NCBI GenBank assembly: GCA_009926705.1 | Contig: RFOJ01000003.1 | Coordinates: forward strand, 1 to 22,050 | DNA length: 22,050 nt | DNA from: Acidimicrobiia bacterium | GTDB lineage: Bacteria > Actinomycetota > Acidimicrobiia > Acidimicrobiales > Ilumatobacteraceae | Direction: 5' to 3' | Shown: in pieces, positions 1 to 8,471 of the stretch | How the letters are laid out: each line of letters starts with the position of its first letter | Position numbering within the stretch: position 1 is the first letter of the stretch | Position numbers and translations under genes: made by a program | The notes under the pieces: model-generated | What the model was told of the DNA's origin: nothing | Databases searched by the model: none | The model's input: the letters and a program-made list of their open reading frames with translations, nothing else

Positions 1-858
1 GTCACGGCCCTCACGTCGATCGCGACGGGCGCAACGCCGGGCGAGCACGGGCTCGTCGGATACCGCATCGACTTCGCCGGCAACGTCGTGCAGATGCTTC
101 GTTGGGCCGATGCGCGCGGTGACGTGCGGCGGCGACTTGCGCCGCGCGACGTGCAGCCATGTCCGCCCTTCTTGGGCGGGAGCGTCCCGGTGCTCTCGAA
201 AGCTGAGTTCGACGGAACCGCATTCACCGAGTCGCATTTGCGCGACCAACGAGCGCTCAGCTGGCGCGCCGTCTCAAGCATGGTCGTCGACGTTCGTGCG
301 CAGTTGCGGGCTGGCGAGAAGTTCGTCTACTGCTATTACGACTGCATCGACAAAATCGCGCACGAGAGGGGATTCGGCGAGTACTACGACTCTGAACTGC
401 GCACCACCGACCGGCTCGTCGCCGAGTTGGCGTCGGTGCTCCCACCTGGCGCAGTCTTGCTTGTAACTGCAGACCACGGCCAAGTGATGGTGGGCAACAA
501 CACCACGATGCTGCATGCTGATGTCACGCGACTCCTCTCGCACCAGTCGGGTGAGGGGCGTTTCCGGTGGCTGCACGTGAAAGGCGAGCGGATCGACGAA
601 GTCGTTGCGGCAGCGCGCACTCATCACGGGCACCACGCGTGGGTGATGACGCGCGACGAGATGATCGACGGGGGATTCTTCGGTCCGCGAGTTTCCGACG
701 TCGTGCGACGCCGACTCGGCGACGTTGCCGTCATGGCCCGCACCGACGTGAGTTTTGACGACCCCGCCGACAAGACGTATTTCGAATTGCAGTGTCGCCA
801 CGGTTCGCTCACGACCGAGGAGATTGATGTACCGCTCTTGGCTGTCGCTGGTAGCTGA
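1..858 (+). CDS. Alkaline phosphatase family (nucleotide pyrophosphatase/phosphodiesterase-like) enzyme, 5'-truncated by window edge
   Basis: Frame 1 is open from the first base to the TGA at 856-858, giving 285 visible residues without the N-terminus. The first residues, reading TSIATGATPGEHGLVGY, match the stretch that follows the catalytic Thr/Ser of type I phosphodiesterase/nucleotide pyrophosphatase proteins, so the nucleophile lies just upstream of the window. Metal-binding signatures follow in order: an Asp/His pair in YDCIDKIAH (about nt 334-360), TADHGQ (about nt 466-483) and CRHGS near the C-terminus (about nt 793-807). Family knowledge predicts a two-metal hydrolase of phosphomonoesters or phosphodiesters; substrate cannot be told. 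There is no membrane segment in the visible part. The first in-frame ATG (nt 88) lies inside the conserved fold and is not the start. Family call is firm, specificity unknown. Confidence 0.85.
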   Translation, partial: VTALTSIATGATPGEHGLVGYRIDFAGNVVQMLRWADARGDVRRRLAPRDVQPCPPFLGGSVPVLSKAEFDGTAFTESHLRDQRALSWRAVSSMVVDVRAQLRAGEKFVYCYYDCIDKIAHERGFGEYYDSELRTTDRLVAELASVLPPGAVLLVTADHGQVMVGNNTTMLHADVTRLLSHQSGEGRFRWLHVKGERIDEVVAAARTHHGHHAWVMTRDEMIDGGFFGPRVSDVVRRRLGDVAVMARTDVSFDDPADKTYFELQCRHGSLTTEEIDVPLLAVAGS

Positions 859-875
859 GAGTGCCGCCTGTCGAC

Positions 876-893
876 TCTCGATCTTCGTCGAGA
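876..893 (+). terminator. Weak hairpin downstream of the phosphatase gene
   Basis: TCTCGA and TCGAGA form a perfect 6-bp stem around a 6-nt loop (TCTTCG), 17 nt after the phosphatase stop codon. There is no T-tract. It could be a non-canonical terminator or chance. Confidence 0.25.
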
Positions 894-957
894 ATGCAGC
901 AAGTCACGCTCTTCGTCACCCTCAACTGGGCAATCGGCTGATAGAACAAGGTCAGTC

Positions 958-1464
958 ATGGCGAGCGATACTCCCGAACGAGGCGAATTGGTGAACGGTG
1001 TGCAATTGGGTGGCGCCAACGAGCTCGTCGGCACCAGTGTCAACGGCGACGCCGCCATCGCCGCGTCAGAGACGGTGCAAGAGCCGGCCAAAGTCATGCG
1101 CATCGGGTCGATGATCAAGGGATTGCTCGACGAAGTTCGCCAGATGCAGCTCGACACGCCGAGCCGCGAGCGCTTGGCTGAGATCTACGAGCGTTCCATC
1201 GTGGAATTGGCAGAGGCAATCTCGCCCGATTTGCGCGAAGAGTTGCAGACGCTGGCGTTGCCGTTCAAAGAAGGAGTCGTGCCGAGCGAAGCAGAGCTGC
1301 GAGTGGCAAAGGCGCAACTCGTCGGTTGGCTCGAAGGCCTCTTCCACGGCATTCAAGCGACACTCTTTGCACAACAGTTGGCAGCGCGTCAGCAACTCGA
1401 GCAGATGCGACAGTTGCCGCCGTCGGGCAACCAACAGCCCGAGCGCTCAGGCCCGTACATCTAA
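958..1464 (+). CDS. bpa: Bacterial proteasome activator (Bpa/PafE, DUF2587 family)
   Basis: 168 residues. From about residue 43 the sequence follows mycobacterial Bpa closely: EPAKVMRIGSMIKGLLDEVR, then a LREELQTLALPF segment, then AQLVGWLEGLFHGIQ and a Gln-rich helix. Family members form a dodecameric ring that opens the 20S proteasome gate without ATP and feeds it unfolded proteins. The C-terminus reads SGPYI; the penultimate Tyr matches the GQYL/HbYX-type tail that docks into the proteasome alpha-ring pocket, although Gln is replaced by Pro. The first 40 residues are low-complexity and probably disordered, as in other members. AAGG at 948-951 is a modest Shine-Dalgarno 6 nt before ATG. No proteasome gene is in the window; the family implies one elsewhere in the genome. 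Confidence 0.93.
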   Translation: MASDTPERGELVNGVQLGGANELVGTSVNGDAAIAASETVQEPAKVMRIGSMIKGLLDEVRQMQLDTPSRERLAEIYERSIVELAEAISPDLREELQTLALPFKEGVVPSEAELRVAKAQLVGWLEGLFHGIQATLFAQQLAARQQLEQMRQLPPSGNQQPERSGPYI

Positions 1465-1471
1465 GCGGCAT

Positions 1472-1490
1472 TGTCGCGCGCTCAGCGACA
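1472..1490 (+). terminator. Candidate hairpin terminator after bpa
   Basis: TGTCGC (1472-1477) and GCGACA (1485-1490) form a perfect 6-bp stem with a 7-nt loop, 7 nt past the bpa stop. There is no U-tract. The right arm can instead pair with TGTCG at 1494-1498, so two mutually exclusive stems are possible. Confidence 0.3.
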
Positions 1491-1519
1491 CGTTGTCGAG
1501 TAGCGCAACAACCCGCTGG

Positions 1520-1540
1520 TACTCTCGGCAGTCCTGCCGA
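1520..1540 (+). promoter_or_regulatory. Putative dnaE -10 box followed by an inverted repeat abutting the start codon
   Basis: TACTCT (1520-1525) fits the TANNNT -10 consensus. It is followed directly by CGGCAG-TC-CTGCCG (1526-1539); including the flanking T1525 and A1540 the arms are 7 bp with a 2-bp centre. The right arm runs into the ATG of dnaE at 1540. The symmetry could be an operator over the transcription start or an mRNA hairpin at the start codon. No Shine-Dalgarno is present. Confidence 0.4.
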
Positions 1541-4500
1541 TGTCTTCGTCCTTCACCCACCTGCATGTGCACACTGAGTTTTCGATGCTCGACGGCGCTG
1601 CACGCATCGACGAGCTTGTTGAGCGCGCCGTCAGCGACGGCCAGCCCGCCATCGGCATCACCGACCACGGCAACATGTACGGAGTCCTCGACTTCTACGA
1701 GGCGTGTCGTAGCGGCGGCATCACGCCCATCATCGGCACCGAGGCGTACATGGCCTACGAGTCGCGATTCGAGCGACCGCAGCGTCGAGGCAAACTTGAC
1801 GACTCCGGCGGCGACACCGAGGCCGGGCGCAAGCTGTATTACCACCTCACCCTGTTGTGCGAGAACAACACTGGGTACCGCAACCTCATCAAGCTCTCGA
1901 GCCTGGCCTTCCTCGAGGGCTACTACTACCAGCCACGCATGGACTGGGAGATCCTCGAGCGTCACCACGACGGTCTCATCGCCACCACTGGGTGCCTCGG
2001 TGGCCACGTGCTGCAAGCACTGCTGCGCGACAACTACGCCGAAGCCAAGCAGACGGCGGCGCGACTGCAAGAGATCTTTGGTCGAGACAACCTCTTCGTT
2101 GAGCTGCAAGACCACGGTCTTGCGGAGCAGCGCCGCACCATGGCCGACCTCATCAAGATCGCTCGCGAAATCGATGCTCCGTTGTTGGCGACGAACGACT
2201 CGCACTACGTGCATCGCCATGACGCCGAGGCGCACGATGCGCTGCTCTGCGTGCAGACAGGCTGCACCATCAACGATCCGAATCGCTTCCGTTTCGAGGG
2301 CGAAGAGCACTACCTAAAGACCGCGGCGGAGATGCGACAGCTCTTTGCCGAGACACCCGACGCCTGCGACAACACATTATGGATCGCCGAACGCGCGAAC
2401 ACTTCAATCGAGTTCGGCAAGTACGTGCTGCCGAACTTCCCGATTCCGGCAGGTTTCAAAGACGACCGCGCATATCTCGAGCACCTCGCGCGCGAAGGCG
2501 CCAAAGAACGCTGGGGCGAGAAGGTTCCCAAAGAAGTCGTCGAGCGCATCGCCTACGAACTCAAGATCATCTGCGACATGGGGTTCGCGTCGTACTTCCT
2601 CATCGTGTGGGATCTCATCCGCCATGCCCGTGAGCACGGCATTCGTGTCGGGCCGGGCCGTGGTTCTGCGGCAGGTTGTGCGGTCGCGTACGCACTTCGC
2701 ATCACCGACCTCGACCCCGTGAAGTACGACCTGCTCTTCGAGCGATTCCTCAACCCTGATCGCGTGTCGATGCCCGACATCGACATGGACTTCGACTCCC
2801 GCTACCGCGACGAGATGATCCGCTACGCAGCCGAGAAGTATGGCCGCGATCGCGTCGCACAGATCATCACCTTCGGCACCATCAAGGCTCGCAACGCAGT
2901 GCGCGACGCTGCGCGTGTGCTGGGTCAGCCCTACGCGCTCGGCGACCGCGTCGCCAAGTTGATGCCACCCGTGGTCATGGGTCGCGACACCCCGTTGCGG
3001 TACTGCTTCGAACAGAACGAAAAACACGTCGACGGCTACCGCGCTGCCGCCGAGTTGCGCACCGAGTATGAGCGCGATCCCGACGTGAAGCGTGTTGTCG
3101 ACGTCGCGCGCGGACTTGAGGGGCTTAAGCGCTCGGTGGGCATCCATGCCGCCGCAGTCGTCATCACCAAAGAACCGCTCACTGAGTACCTGCCCATCCA
3201 GCGCAAGGTGGAGTCGGGCCAGAAAGCCGAAGACGCACCGACCGTCACGCAATACGAAATGCACGGCGTGGAGTCGCTCGGACTCCTGAAGATGGACATC
3301 CTCGGGTTGCGCAACCTCGACGTCATCACTGACGCAGAAAAGTTGCTGCGCCGAGCCCAGCCCGACTTCGCCATCGACAAGATTCCGCTCGACGACCCCA
3401 AGACCTACCAATTGCTCGCGAATGCCAACACCATCGGCGTCTTCCAGCTGGAGTCGTCGCCGATGCGGGCGCTCCTGCGGTCGCTGGTGCCGAAGCGGTT
3501 TGAAGACGTCGCCGCCGTCATCGCCCTGTACCGCCCGGGCCCGATGGCGGAGAACATGCACAACGATTACGCCGACATCAAGAACTCCCGCAAACCAGTG
3601 CGCTACTTCCACACCGATGCCAACGAAGTACTCGGTGACACGTACGGCCTCATGATCTACCAAGAAAGCATCATGCGCGTGGCGCAAAAGTTCGCCGGCT
3701 ACACCCTCGCCGAAGCCGACTCGCTGCGCAAAGCATGTGCGAAGAAAGACCCCAAGGCGATGGCCGAGCAACGCCCGAAGTTCATCGGTGGTTGCGTCAC
3801 CAACGACTACGGCGAGCCGCTCGGCCGCGAGTTGTTCGGCATCATCGAAAAGTTTGCTGACTACGCGTTCACGAAGAGCCACGCCTACGGCTACGGCCTC
3901 ATCACGTACCAAACTGCGTGGCTGAAGGCGCACCATCCGGTGGAGTACTTCGCATGCCTGCTCACCTCGGTGAAAGGCAACAACGATCGTGCAGCGTTGT
4001 ATCTCGCCGACGCAGCCGCGAACCAAGTTTCCGTGCGAACGCCCGACGTCAATGCATCTGGCGTCGACTTCGAACCCGTCGCTGGCGAGCGCGCAGTCTC
4101 GTTCGGCTTGTCGGGCATTCGCAACGTGGGGGAAGGCGTCGCTTCGATGCTTGTCGAACACCGGCAGAGCGGGGGAGCATTCTCGTCGTTCTATGACTTC
4201 ATCGACCGCGTGCCCGAACCCGTGCTCAACAAACGCACGCTCGAGTCGCTCATCAAGGCCGGTGCATTCGATTCGCTCGGACATCCACGACGCGGTCTGC
4301 TGGCGGTCTTTGAGTCACTGGTCGACCAAGCACTCATCCGCCGCCGCGAACGCGACCAAGGCGTGATGAGCCTCTTTGGAGACGTGCAAGAGACCGATTC
4401 GGGGTTCAGTGATCGTGCCGAGATTCCTGCGCTCACGTTTGACAAGGCCGAGCAGCTCCGTCTCGAAAAAGAAATGCTCGGCTTCTACGTCTCTGACCAC

Positions 4501-5049
4501 CCGTTGCGCGGGCTCGAGACGGTGCTCTCCCGGCGAGTCACCTGCCAAATCGTCGACGTTCCCGACCGCACCGAAGATAACCTCACCTTGGGCGGCGTCA
4601 TCACCGGCGTCGACCGAAAATTCACTCGCAAAGGCGAGCAGATGGCAACCTTCACCTTGGAAGACCTCGCCGGTTCGATCGAAGTGACGGTGTTCCCGCG
4701 ACTGTTTGCAACTCAAGGGCATCTCGTCGTCGACGACCAGATCGTTGTTGTGCGTGGACGACTCGACCGCCGCGACGAGTCGCGCTCGGTATTCATGGCC
4801 AGCGATGTGAGCGTCGTCGACGTGCCCAAGAGTGGTATCGAGTCGTACATCGACTTCGCACGCCGCGGCGTGTCGATCGAAGAAGTTAATGAGATTCGTT
4901 CGTTGCTTGAAGAGCACCCAGGTGACTCGCCGGTGTATCTCACCATCGGTGAAAAGACGGTTGCGCTCGGTGCCTCGTACGCAGTCGACATTGGCAAAGT
5001 CATCGGCATGTTGCGCGCCAAGTTCGGCAACGGCGTCTCGATTCGTTAA
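1540..5049 (+). CDS. dnaE: DNA polymerase III alpha subunit, replicative DnaE1 type
   Basis: 1169 residues, full length for actinobacterial DnaE1. The start MSSSFTHLHVH is the usual N-terminus. Domains in order: PHP (about 5-230), palm/thumb/fingers (about 280-830), helix-hairpin-helix region (about 840-930), and an OB fold (about 1000-1075, LTLGGVITGVDRKF onward). Polymerase aspartates are visible at D413 and D415 in PDIDMDF (412-418) and D586 in LLKMDILGL; GRGSAAG and GVFQLES are also present. The PHP metal ligands all appear intact: H9, H11, D18, H43, E68, H102, C152, D219 and H221, the set used by mycobacterial DnaE1 for 3'-5' proofreading. It acts in the replisome as the main chain-elongating polymerase and may proofread itself. 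The long reverse-strand frames inside it are shadows. Confidence 0.98.
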   Translation: MSSSFTHLHVHTEFSMLDGAARIDELVERAVSDGQPAIGITDHGNMYGVLDFYEACRSGGITPIIGTEAYMAYESRFERPQRRGKLDDSGGDTEAGRKLYYHLTLLCENNTGYRNLIKLSSLAFLEGYYYQPRMDWEILERHHDGLIATTGCLGGHVLQALLRDNYAEAKQTAARLQEIFGRDNLFVELQDHGLAEQRRTMADLIKIAREIDAPLLATNDSHYVHRHDAEAHDALLCVQTGCTINDPNRFRFEGEEHYLKTAAEMRQLFAETPDACDNTLWIAERANTSIEFGKYVLPNFPIPAGFKDDRAYLEHLAREGAKERWGEKVPKEVVERIAYELKIICDMGFASYFLIVWDLIRHAREHGIRVGPGRGSAAGCAVAYALRITDLDPVKYDLLFERFLNPDRVSMPDIDMDFDSRYRDEMIRYAAEKYGRDRVAQIITFGTIKARNAVRDAARVLGQPYALGDRVAKLMPPVVMGRDTPLRYCFEQNEKHVDGYRAAAELRTEYERDPDVKRVVDVARGLEGLKRSVGIHAAAVVITKEPLTEYLPIQRKVESGQKAEDAPTVTQYEMHGVESLGLLKMDILGLRNLDVITDAEKLLRRAQPDFAIDKIPLDDPKTYQLLANANTIGVFQLESSPMRALLRSLVPKRFEDVAAVIALYRPGPMAENMHNDYADIKNSRKPVRYFHTDANEVLGDTYGLMIYQESIMRVAQKFAGYTLAEADSLRKACAKKDPKAMAEQRPKFIGGCVTNDYGEPLGRELFGIIEKFADYAFTKSHAYGYGLITYQTAWLKAHHPVEYFACLLTSVKGNNDRAALYLADAAANQVSVRTPDVNASGVDFEPVAGERAVSFGLSGIRNVGEGVASMLVEHRQSGGAFSSFYDFIDRVPEPVLNKRTLESLIKAGAFDSLGHPRRGLLAVFESLVDQALIRRRERDQGVMSLFGDVQETDSGFSDRAEIPALTFDKAEQLRLEKEMLGFYVSDHPLRGLETVLSRRVTCQIVDVPDRTEDNLTLGGVITGVDRKFTRKGEQMATFTLEDLAGSIEVTVFPRLFATQGHLVVDDQIVVVRGRLDRRDESRSVFMASDVSVVDVPKSGIESYIDFARRGVSIEEVNEIRSLLEEHPGDSPVYLTIGEKTVALGASYAVDIGKVIGMLRAKFGNGVSIR

Positions 5050-5108
5050 TTCGTCGGCGCGCACGATAGGCCGGTGCGAATTCGAAATTTCGCTGGCAGA
5101 CTGAAGGC

Positions 5109-5762
5109 GTGAAAGTTGCTACTCGCGACGCGAGCGCACTGACTGACGCTGACCTCGACGAACTCGCCGCCATGGGTGGTGCGTTCGGTATCGGCGCAGT
5201 GTCGAAAGCCAAGGACTCCTGGGTGCTGGCCACCACCGCCTACGACGGCAAGACCCTCGTTGGCTTCATGTTCCTCACGCTTGAGCGACTCGGCGGCACG
5301 CCGTGCGTGGTGATGGGCCTCCTCAGCGTGAAGCGCACACCGAAGCGCGAAGCTGCGATGAAGGGCCTCATGACCGAGGCGTTCCATCGCGCATTGATGG
5401 CTTTCCCTGACGAAGACGTGGTCGTCGGTGCGAGATTCATCAAGCCGGAAGGTCTGGAAGCGTTCGCCCCACTCACGAGCATCATCCCGCGACCGAAGTA
5501 CAACGCAGTGGGCGAGGAGCGCGCGTGGGGCCGTCGTCTCGCGCGTCGCTATGCCATCGAACCGCAATACGACGCTGCGAGCTTCATCGCGAAAACCAAT
5601 GCACAGTCCGGCTTCATTGACTACGAGCCGGTGAAGAAGCCGAAGATCCCCGCCGACATCGCCGCGATGTTCAAGGGCGTCAATATCGCCAAGGGTGGCG
5701 TCATCATCGTCCACGGTTGGACGATGGCGGAGTCGCTCGCCAAACTCGGCAAGAAGCGCTAG
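5109..5762 (+). CDS. Uncharacterised protein, GNAT acetyltransferase-like
   Basis: 217 residues from GTG at 5109; the stop at 5760-5762 is TAG. I do not recognise a named family with certainty. The middle part (about 45-145) alternates strands and helices in a way that resembles a GNAT fold: LVGFMFLTLERL, then CVVMGLLSVKRTPKREAAMKGL, a helix, and DEDVVVGARF. The sequence is soluble, has no signal peptide, and ends in a basic Lys/Arg tail (KLGKKR). GTG is preceded by a poor GAAGG-like Shine-Dalgarno (5103-5107) too near for ideal spacing. It sits between dnaE and a nitroreductase, with only 13 nt to the latter, so the two are probably co-transcribed. Treat function as unknown; acetyl transfer is only an inference from fold-like patterning. 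Confidence 0.7.
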   Translation: MKVATRDASALTDADLDELAAMGGAFGIGAVSKAKDSWVLATTAYDGKTLVGFMFLTLERLGGTPCVVMGLLSVKRTPKREAAMKGLMTEAFHRALMAFPDEDVVVGARFIKPEGLEAFAPLTSIIPRPKYNAVGEERAWGRRLARRYAIEPQYDAASFIAKTNAQSGFIDYEPVKKPKIPADIAAMFKGVNIAKGGVIIVHGWTMAESLAKLGKKR

Positions 5763-5775
5763 ACGTCTCGTCGCC

Positions 5776-6405
5776 GTGAGCGACTTTCACGAACTCGTCA
5801 CCTCGCGCCGCATGGTGCGCGCGTTCCGCGCCGATCCCGTCGAACGCGAAGTGTTGCATCGCATCGTCGATCTTGCAGCGCGATCGCCTTCGGCTGGCAA
5901 GACGCAGGGTTGGAGCATCGTGGCGCTCGAGGGTGCATCCACCGAGACCTTCTGGTCGGCGACGATGTCGGCCGAGACTCGCGCTGGGTTTCGTTGGCGC
6001 CACCTCCTTGCGGCTCCGATGATCTTGTTGTCGTTCGCCGACCCGCATGCGTATCTCGAGCGCTATTCGGAGAACGACAAGTCGAGGACGGCGCTCGGGG
6101 AATCGACGGATGCGTGGCCGGTGCCGTACTGGACGGTCGATGCTTCGTTTGCGACGATGACGTTTCTGCTCGCCGCACATGACGCCGGGCTCGGTGCGCT
6201 CTTCTTCGGAGTCTTCCGCGGTGAGAACGAGCTACGTCGTGTGCTCGGCGTGCCGTCACACCTGCAACTGATCGGTGCTATCGCACTCGGCTACGAACGA
6301 ACACCTGAGCCGAGCGAGCGTGACGACGAAGCGTTCGCGCGTGGCGCGAGTGCTGCGCGAAGGCGTGCCACCGCGCAAGAAATCGTGCATTTCGGCGCTT
6401 GGTGA
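5776..6405 (+). CDS. Nitroreductase family FMN-dependent oxidoreductase
   Basis: 209 residues from GTG at 5776. An upstream ATG at 5695 keeps the frame open but lies inside the preceding gene and adds non-homologous sequence. The N-terminus has the family's FMN-phosphate signature SRRMVRAF (10-17) and ARSPSAGKTQGW (35-46), the loop that contacts flavin. The C-terminal half has GLGALFFGVF and LGVPSHLQLIGAIALGYE, the usual closing motif with a Gly-rich turn. Members reduce nitro groups, quinones or flavins with NAD(P)H, and some actinobacterial relatives act in specialised reductions; the substrate cannot be predicted. The C-terminal 30 residues are Arg/Ala-rich. It is 13 nt downstream of the GNAT-like gene and convergent with yyaL. 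Confidence 0.85.
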   Translation: MSDFHELVTSRRMVRAFRADPVEREVLHRIVDLAARSPSAGKTQGWSIVALEGASTETFWSATMSAETRAGFRWRHLLAAPMILLSFADPHAYLERYSENDKSRTALGESTDAWPVPYWTVDASFATMTFLLAAHDAGLGALFFGVFRGENELRRVLGVPSHLQLIGAIALGYERTPEPSERDDEAFARGASAARRRATAQEIVHFGAW

Positions 6406-6459
6406 CGCGGCGGTAGGGAGTCGGCGAAGCTTCTGCGATGCGCCGGCGAACGCTTGAGC

Positions 6460-6480
6460 GGCGCTGAGATCTCAGGCGCC
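6460..6480. terminator. Palindrome between convergent genes, candidate bidirectional terminator
   Basis: A perfect 10-bp palindrome TGAGATCTCA sits inside imperfect GGCGC/GGCGCC arms, giving an 8-bp bulged stem with a GATC loop. It overlaps the yyaL stop codon (6472-6474) and lies 54 nt past the nitroreductase stop. No T-tract flanks it on either strand, so the terminator role is tentative. Confidence 0.3.
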
Positions 6481-8463
6481 CGACAGAGCTGTGCGCAGCG
6501 AGGCAACGAGCTCTTCTCGGGTAGAAGCTGGGGCTTGGCAGGCGTACTGCCGGCACACGTACGCGAGGCCCGGCTGGCGGTCGACAAACAGCGGTGTGTC
6601 GAATTGCTCGCCCCATGCCAACACCATCGTCGGCAGCCACTGCGACTGAAGGAATCTGACGAGATCGCCCCGCTTGCCAGTGACGGCAACTTCGGTCGCG
6701 CCGACGTGCCGCAAGTGCAGCCCGCACAAAAGGTGTGGGAACGCAGTTGGCGCGCTCACCACGATGCGTGCCAAGAGCTTGAAGATTGCGTCGGCATGCT
6801 CTGCGTAGCGCGTATCACCGGTGAGTGCCGCCAGTCGCTGCAGCGCGACCGCGGCGACAGAGTTGGCTGACGGCGTCGCGTTGTCGATGAGATCCTTCTG
6901 GCGAACGATGAGACGCTCTCCGTCGTCGGGTGTGGTGAAGAGCCCGCCCTCGGCGGCGTCCCAGTGGTGCGCGATGAGCTGGTCGGCGGCTTCGCGCGCC
7001 AGAGTCACCCAGCGCGCGACACCAGACAATTCGTAAAGACGAGCGAACGCATCAACGAGGTTGGCGAGATCGGCAGCCATCGCAAGGTGCTTCGGTGTCG
7101 CATCGTGGTGCCAGGTGCGCAGCCACCGACCGTCTCCACGGCGCATCGTCGTGGAGACGAAGTCGCCAGCCCGCTGGGCAGCGAGCGCCCACTCGTCGTT
7201 GCTGAATGCAGCAGCCGCCTCGGCGATCGATGCAATCATGAGGGCGTTCCACTCGGTGATGACCTTGTCGTCGAGCCCGGGTCGATGCCGCGTATTGCGT
7301 GCTGCGAGCAGCAACTGACGAATCGTTTCGACGTCGTCGTTGCGCAAGAGGCTGCCGCGATGCGAGAGCCGACACGGGATCGATTTGCCTTCGAAGTTTC
7401 CGCCCTCGGTGATCTCGTACCAATCGAGCGCGAGTTCGACGAGGTGCTCAGGCACGATGCGACGCACCTGTTCGGGGGTGAATACGTAGAAGTGCCCCTC
7501 GTGCGAGTGACCTGTTTCGTCGAGCGAGTCGGCGTCTTCTGCGCTGTAGAACGCGCCTTCGGGTGAGCGCATGTCGCGCAGCACATACGCGATGGTCTCT
7601 TCGACGACCTGCCGCCACCGTGGTTCGCGCAGGGCGAGGGACGCGTGTAGATACGGCCTCACGAGGAGCGCTTGGTCGTAGAGCATCTTCTCAAAGTGCG
7701 GAACCAGCCACTTTTCGTCAACGCTGTATCTGGCGAATCCGCCGCCGAGGTGGTCGTACATGCCCCCCGATGCCATTGCATCGAGCGATGTGGTGATGAT
7801 CTGGCGGCTGCGCGCAGACTCGTCATTCAAGTACGAGCGCAGCAGCACCTCAAGAGCCATCGTCGATGGAAACTTCGGAGCGTTGCCGAATCCGCCCCAT
7901 TGCTCGTCAAAAGTCGAGTCATATTGCTTGACGGCGGCTGCGAACACATCGATCGGTGGCAGGCTCGGGTTCGTCGAGATCTGCGACGTGCGGCCGATGT
8001 TCTCGACGAGTGCTTCGACGTTGTTGTCGATGTCGGCACGGCGGTTACGCCATGCGTCATCGACGGCGTTCATGAGTTGTAGGAACGTCGCCTTCGGGTA
8101 ATACGTGCCGCCAAAGAATGGTTGGGCATCAGGTGTGAGAAACACCGTCATCGGCCAGCCGCCACGACCGGTCATGGCCTGCACGGCATCCATGTAAATG
8201 CTGTCGACGTCAGGTCGCTCCTCGCGGTCGACCTTCACGTTCACGAACAGACGGTTCATCACCTCGGCGACCTCGGCATCCTCGAACGACTCATGTGCCA
8301 TCACGTGGCACCAGTGACACGCGGAATAGCCGACCGAGAGCAACACAGGAACGCTTCGTCGTTTCGCCTCGGCGAAAGCCTCGTCGCACCACGGCCACCA
8401 GTCGACGGGGTTGTCGCGATGCTGGCGCAGGTAGGGCGACGACTCGTGCGCGAGCCTATTCAT
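6472..8463 (-). CDS. Thioredoxin domain-containing protein, YyaL/DUF255 (SPATA20-like) family
   Basis: 663 residues from ATG at 8463-8461. The frame continues upstream to 8595, but that part lies within fabI and is Arg-rich nonsense; [22 protein letters not shown] is the standard family start. The N-terminal thioredoxin-like domain (about 1-170) carries a CHWC redox motif at 49-52, followed by [10 protein letters not shown] and the [11 protein letters not shown] segment. The rest (about 190-663) resembles the (alpha/alpha)6-barrel of N-acylglucosamine 2-epimerase-like or glycoside-hydrolase folds, with [13 protein letters not shown] and [12 protein letters not shown]. The biochemical role of this widespread family is not settled. 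It starts 8 nt after the fabI stop and is almost surely in the fabI transcript. Confidence 0.93.
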   Translation of the reverse strand: MNRLAHESSPYLRQHRDNPVDWWPWCDEAFAEAKRRSVPVLLSVGYSACHWCHVMAHESFEDAEVAEVMNRLFVNVKVDREERPDVDSIYMDAVQAMTGRGGWPMTVFLTPDAQPFFGGTYYPKATFLQLMNAVDDAWRNRRADIDNNVEALVENIGRTSQISTNPSLPPIDVFAAAVKQYDSTFDEQWGGFGNAPKFPSTMALEVLLRSYLNDESARSRQIITTSLDAMASGGMYDHLGGGFARYSVDEKWLVPHFEKMLYDQALLVRPYLHASLALREPRWRQVVEETIAYVLRDMRSPEGAFYSAEDADSLDETGHSHEGHFYVFTPEQVRRIVPEHLVELALDWYEITEGGNFEGKSIPCRLSHRGSLLRNDDVETIRQLLLAARNTRHRPGLDDKVITEWNALMIASIAEAAAAFSNDEWALAAQRAGDFVSTTMRRGDGRWLRTWHHDATPKHLAMAADLANLVDAFARLYELSGVARWVTLAREAADQLIAHHWDAAEGGLFTTPDDGERLIVRQKDLIDNATPSANSVAAVALQRLAALTGDTRYAEHADAIFKLLARIVVSAPTAFPHLLCGLHLRHVGATEVAVTGKRGDLVRFLQSQWLPTMVLAWGEQFDTPLFVDRQPGLAYVCRQYACQAPASTREELVASLRTALSGA

Positions 8464-8471
8464 TGCAGCGC

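Noticed and set aside
2404..4284. A 626-codon open frame on the minus strand inside dnaE
   Set aside because: It is antisense to highly conserved polymerase motifs; its translation shows no domain and reflects GC-rich third-position bias.
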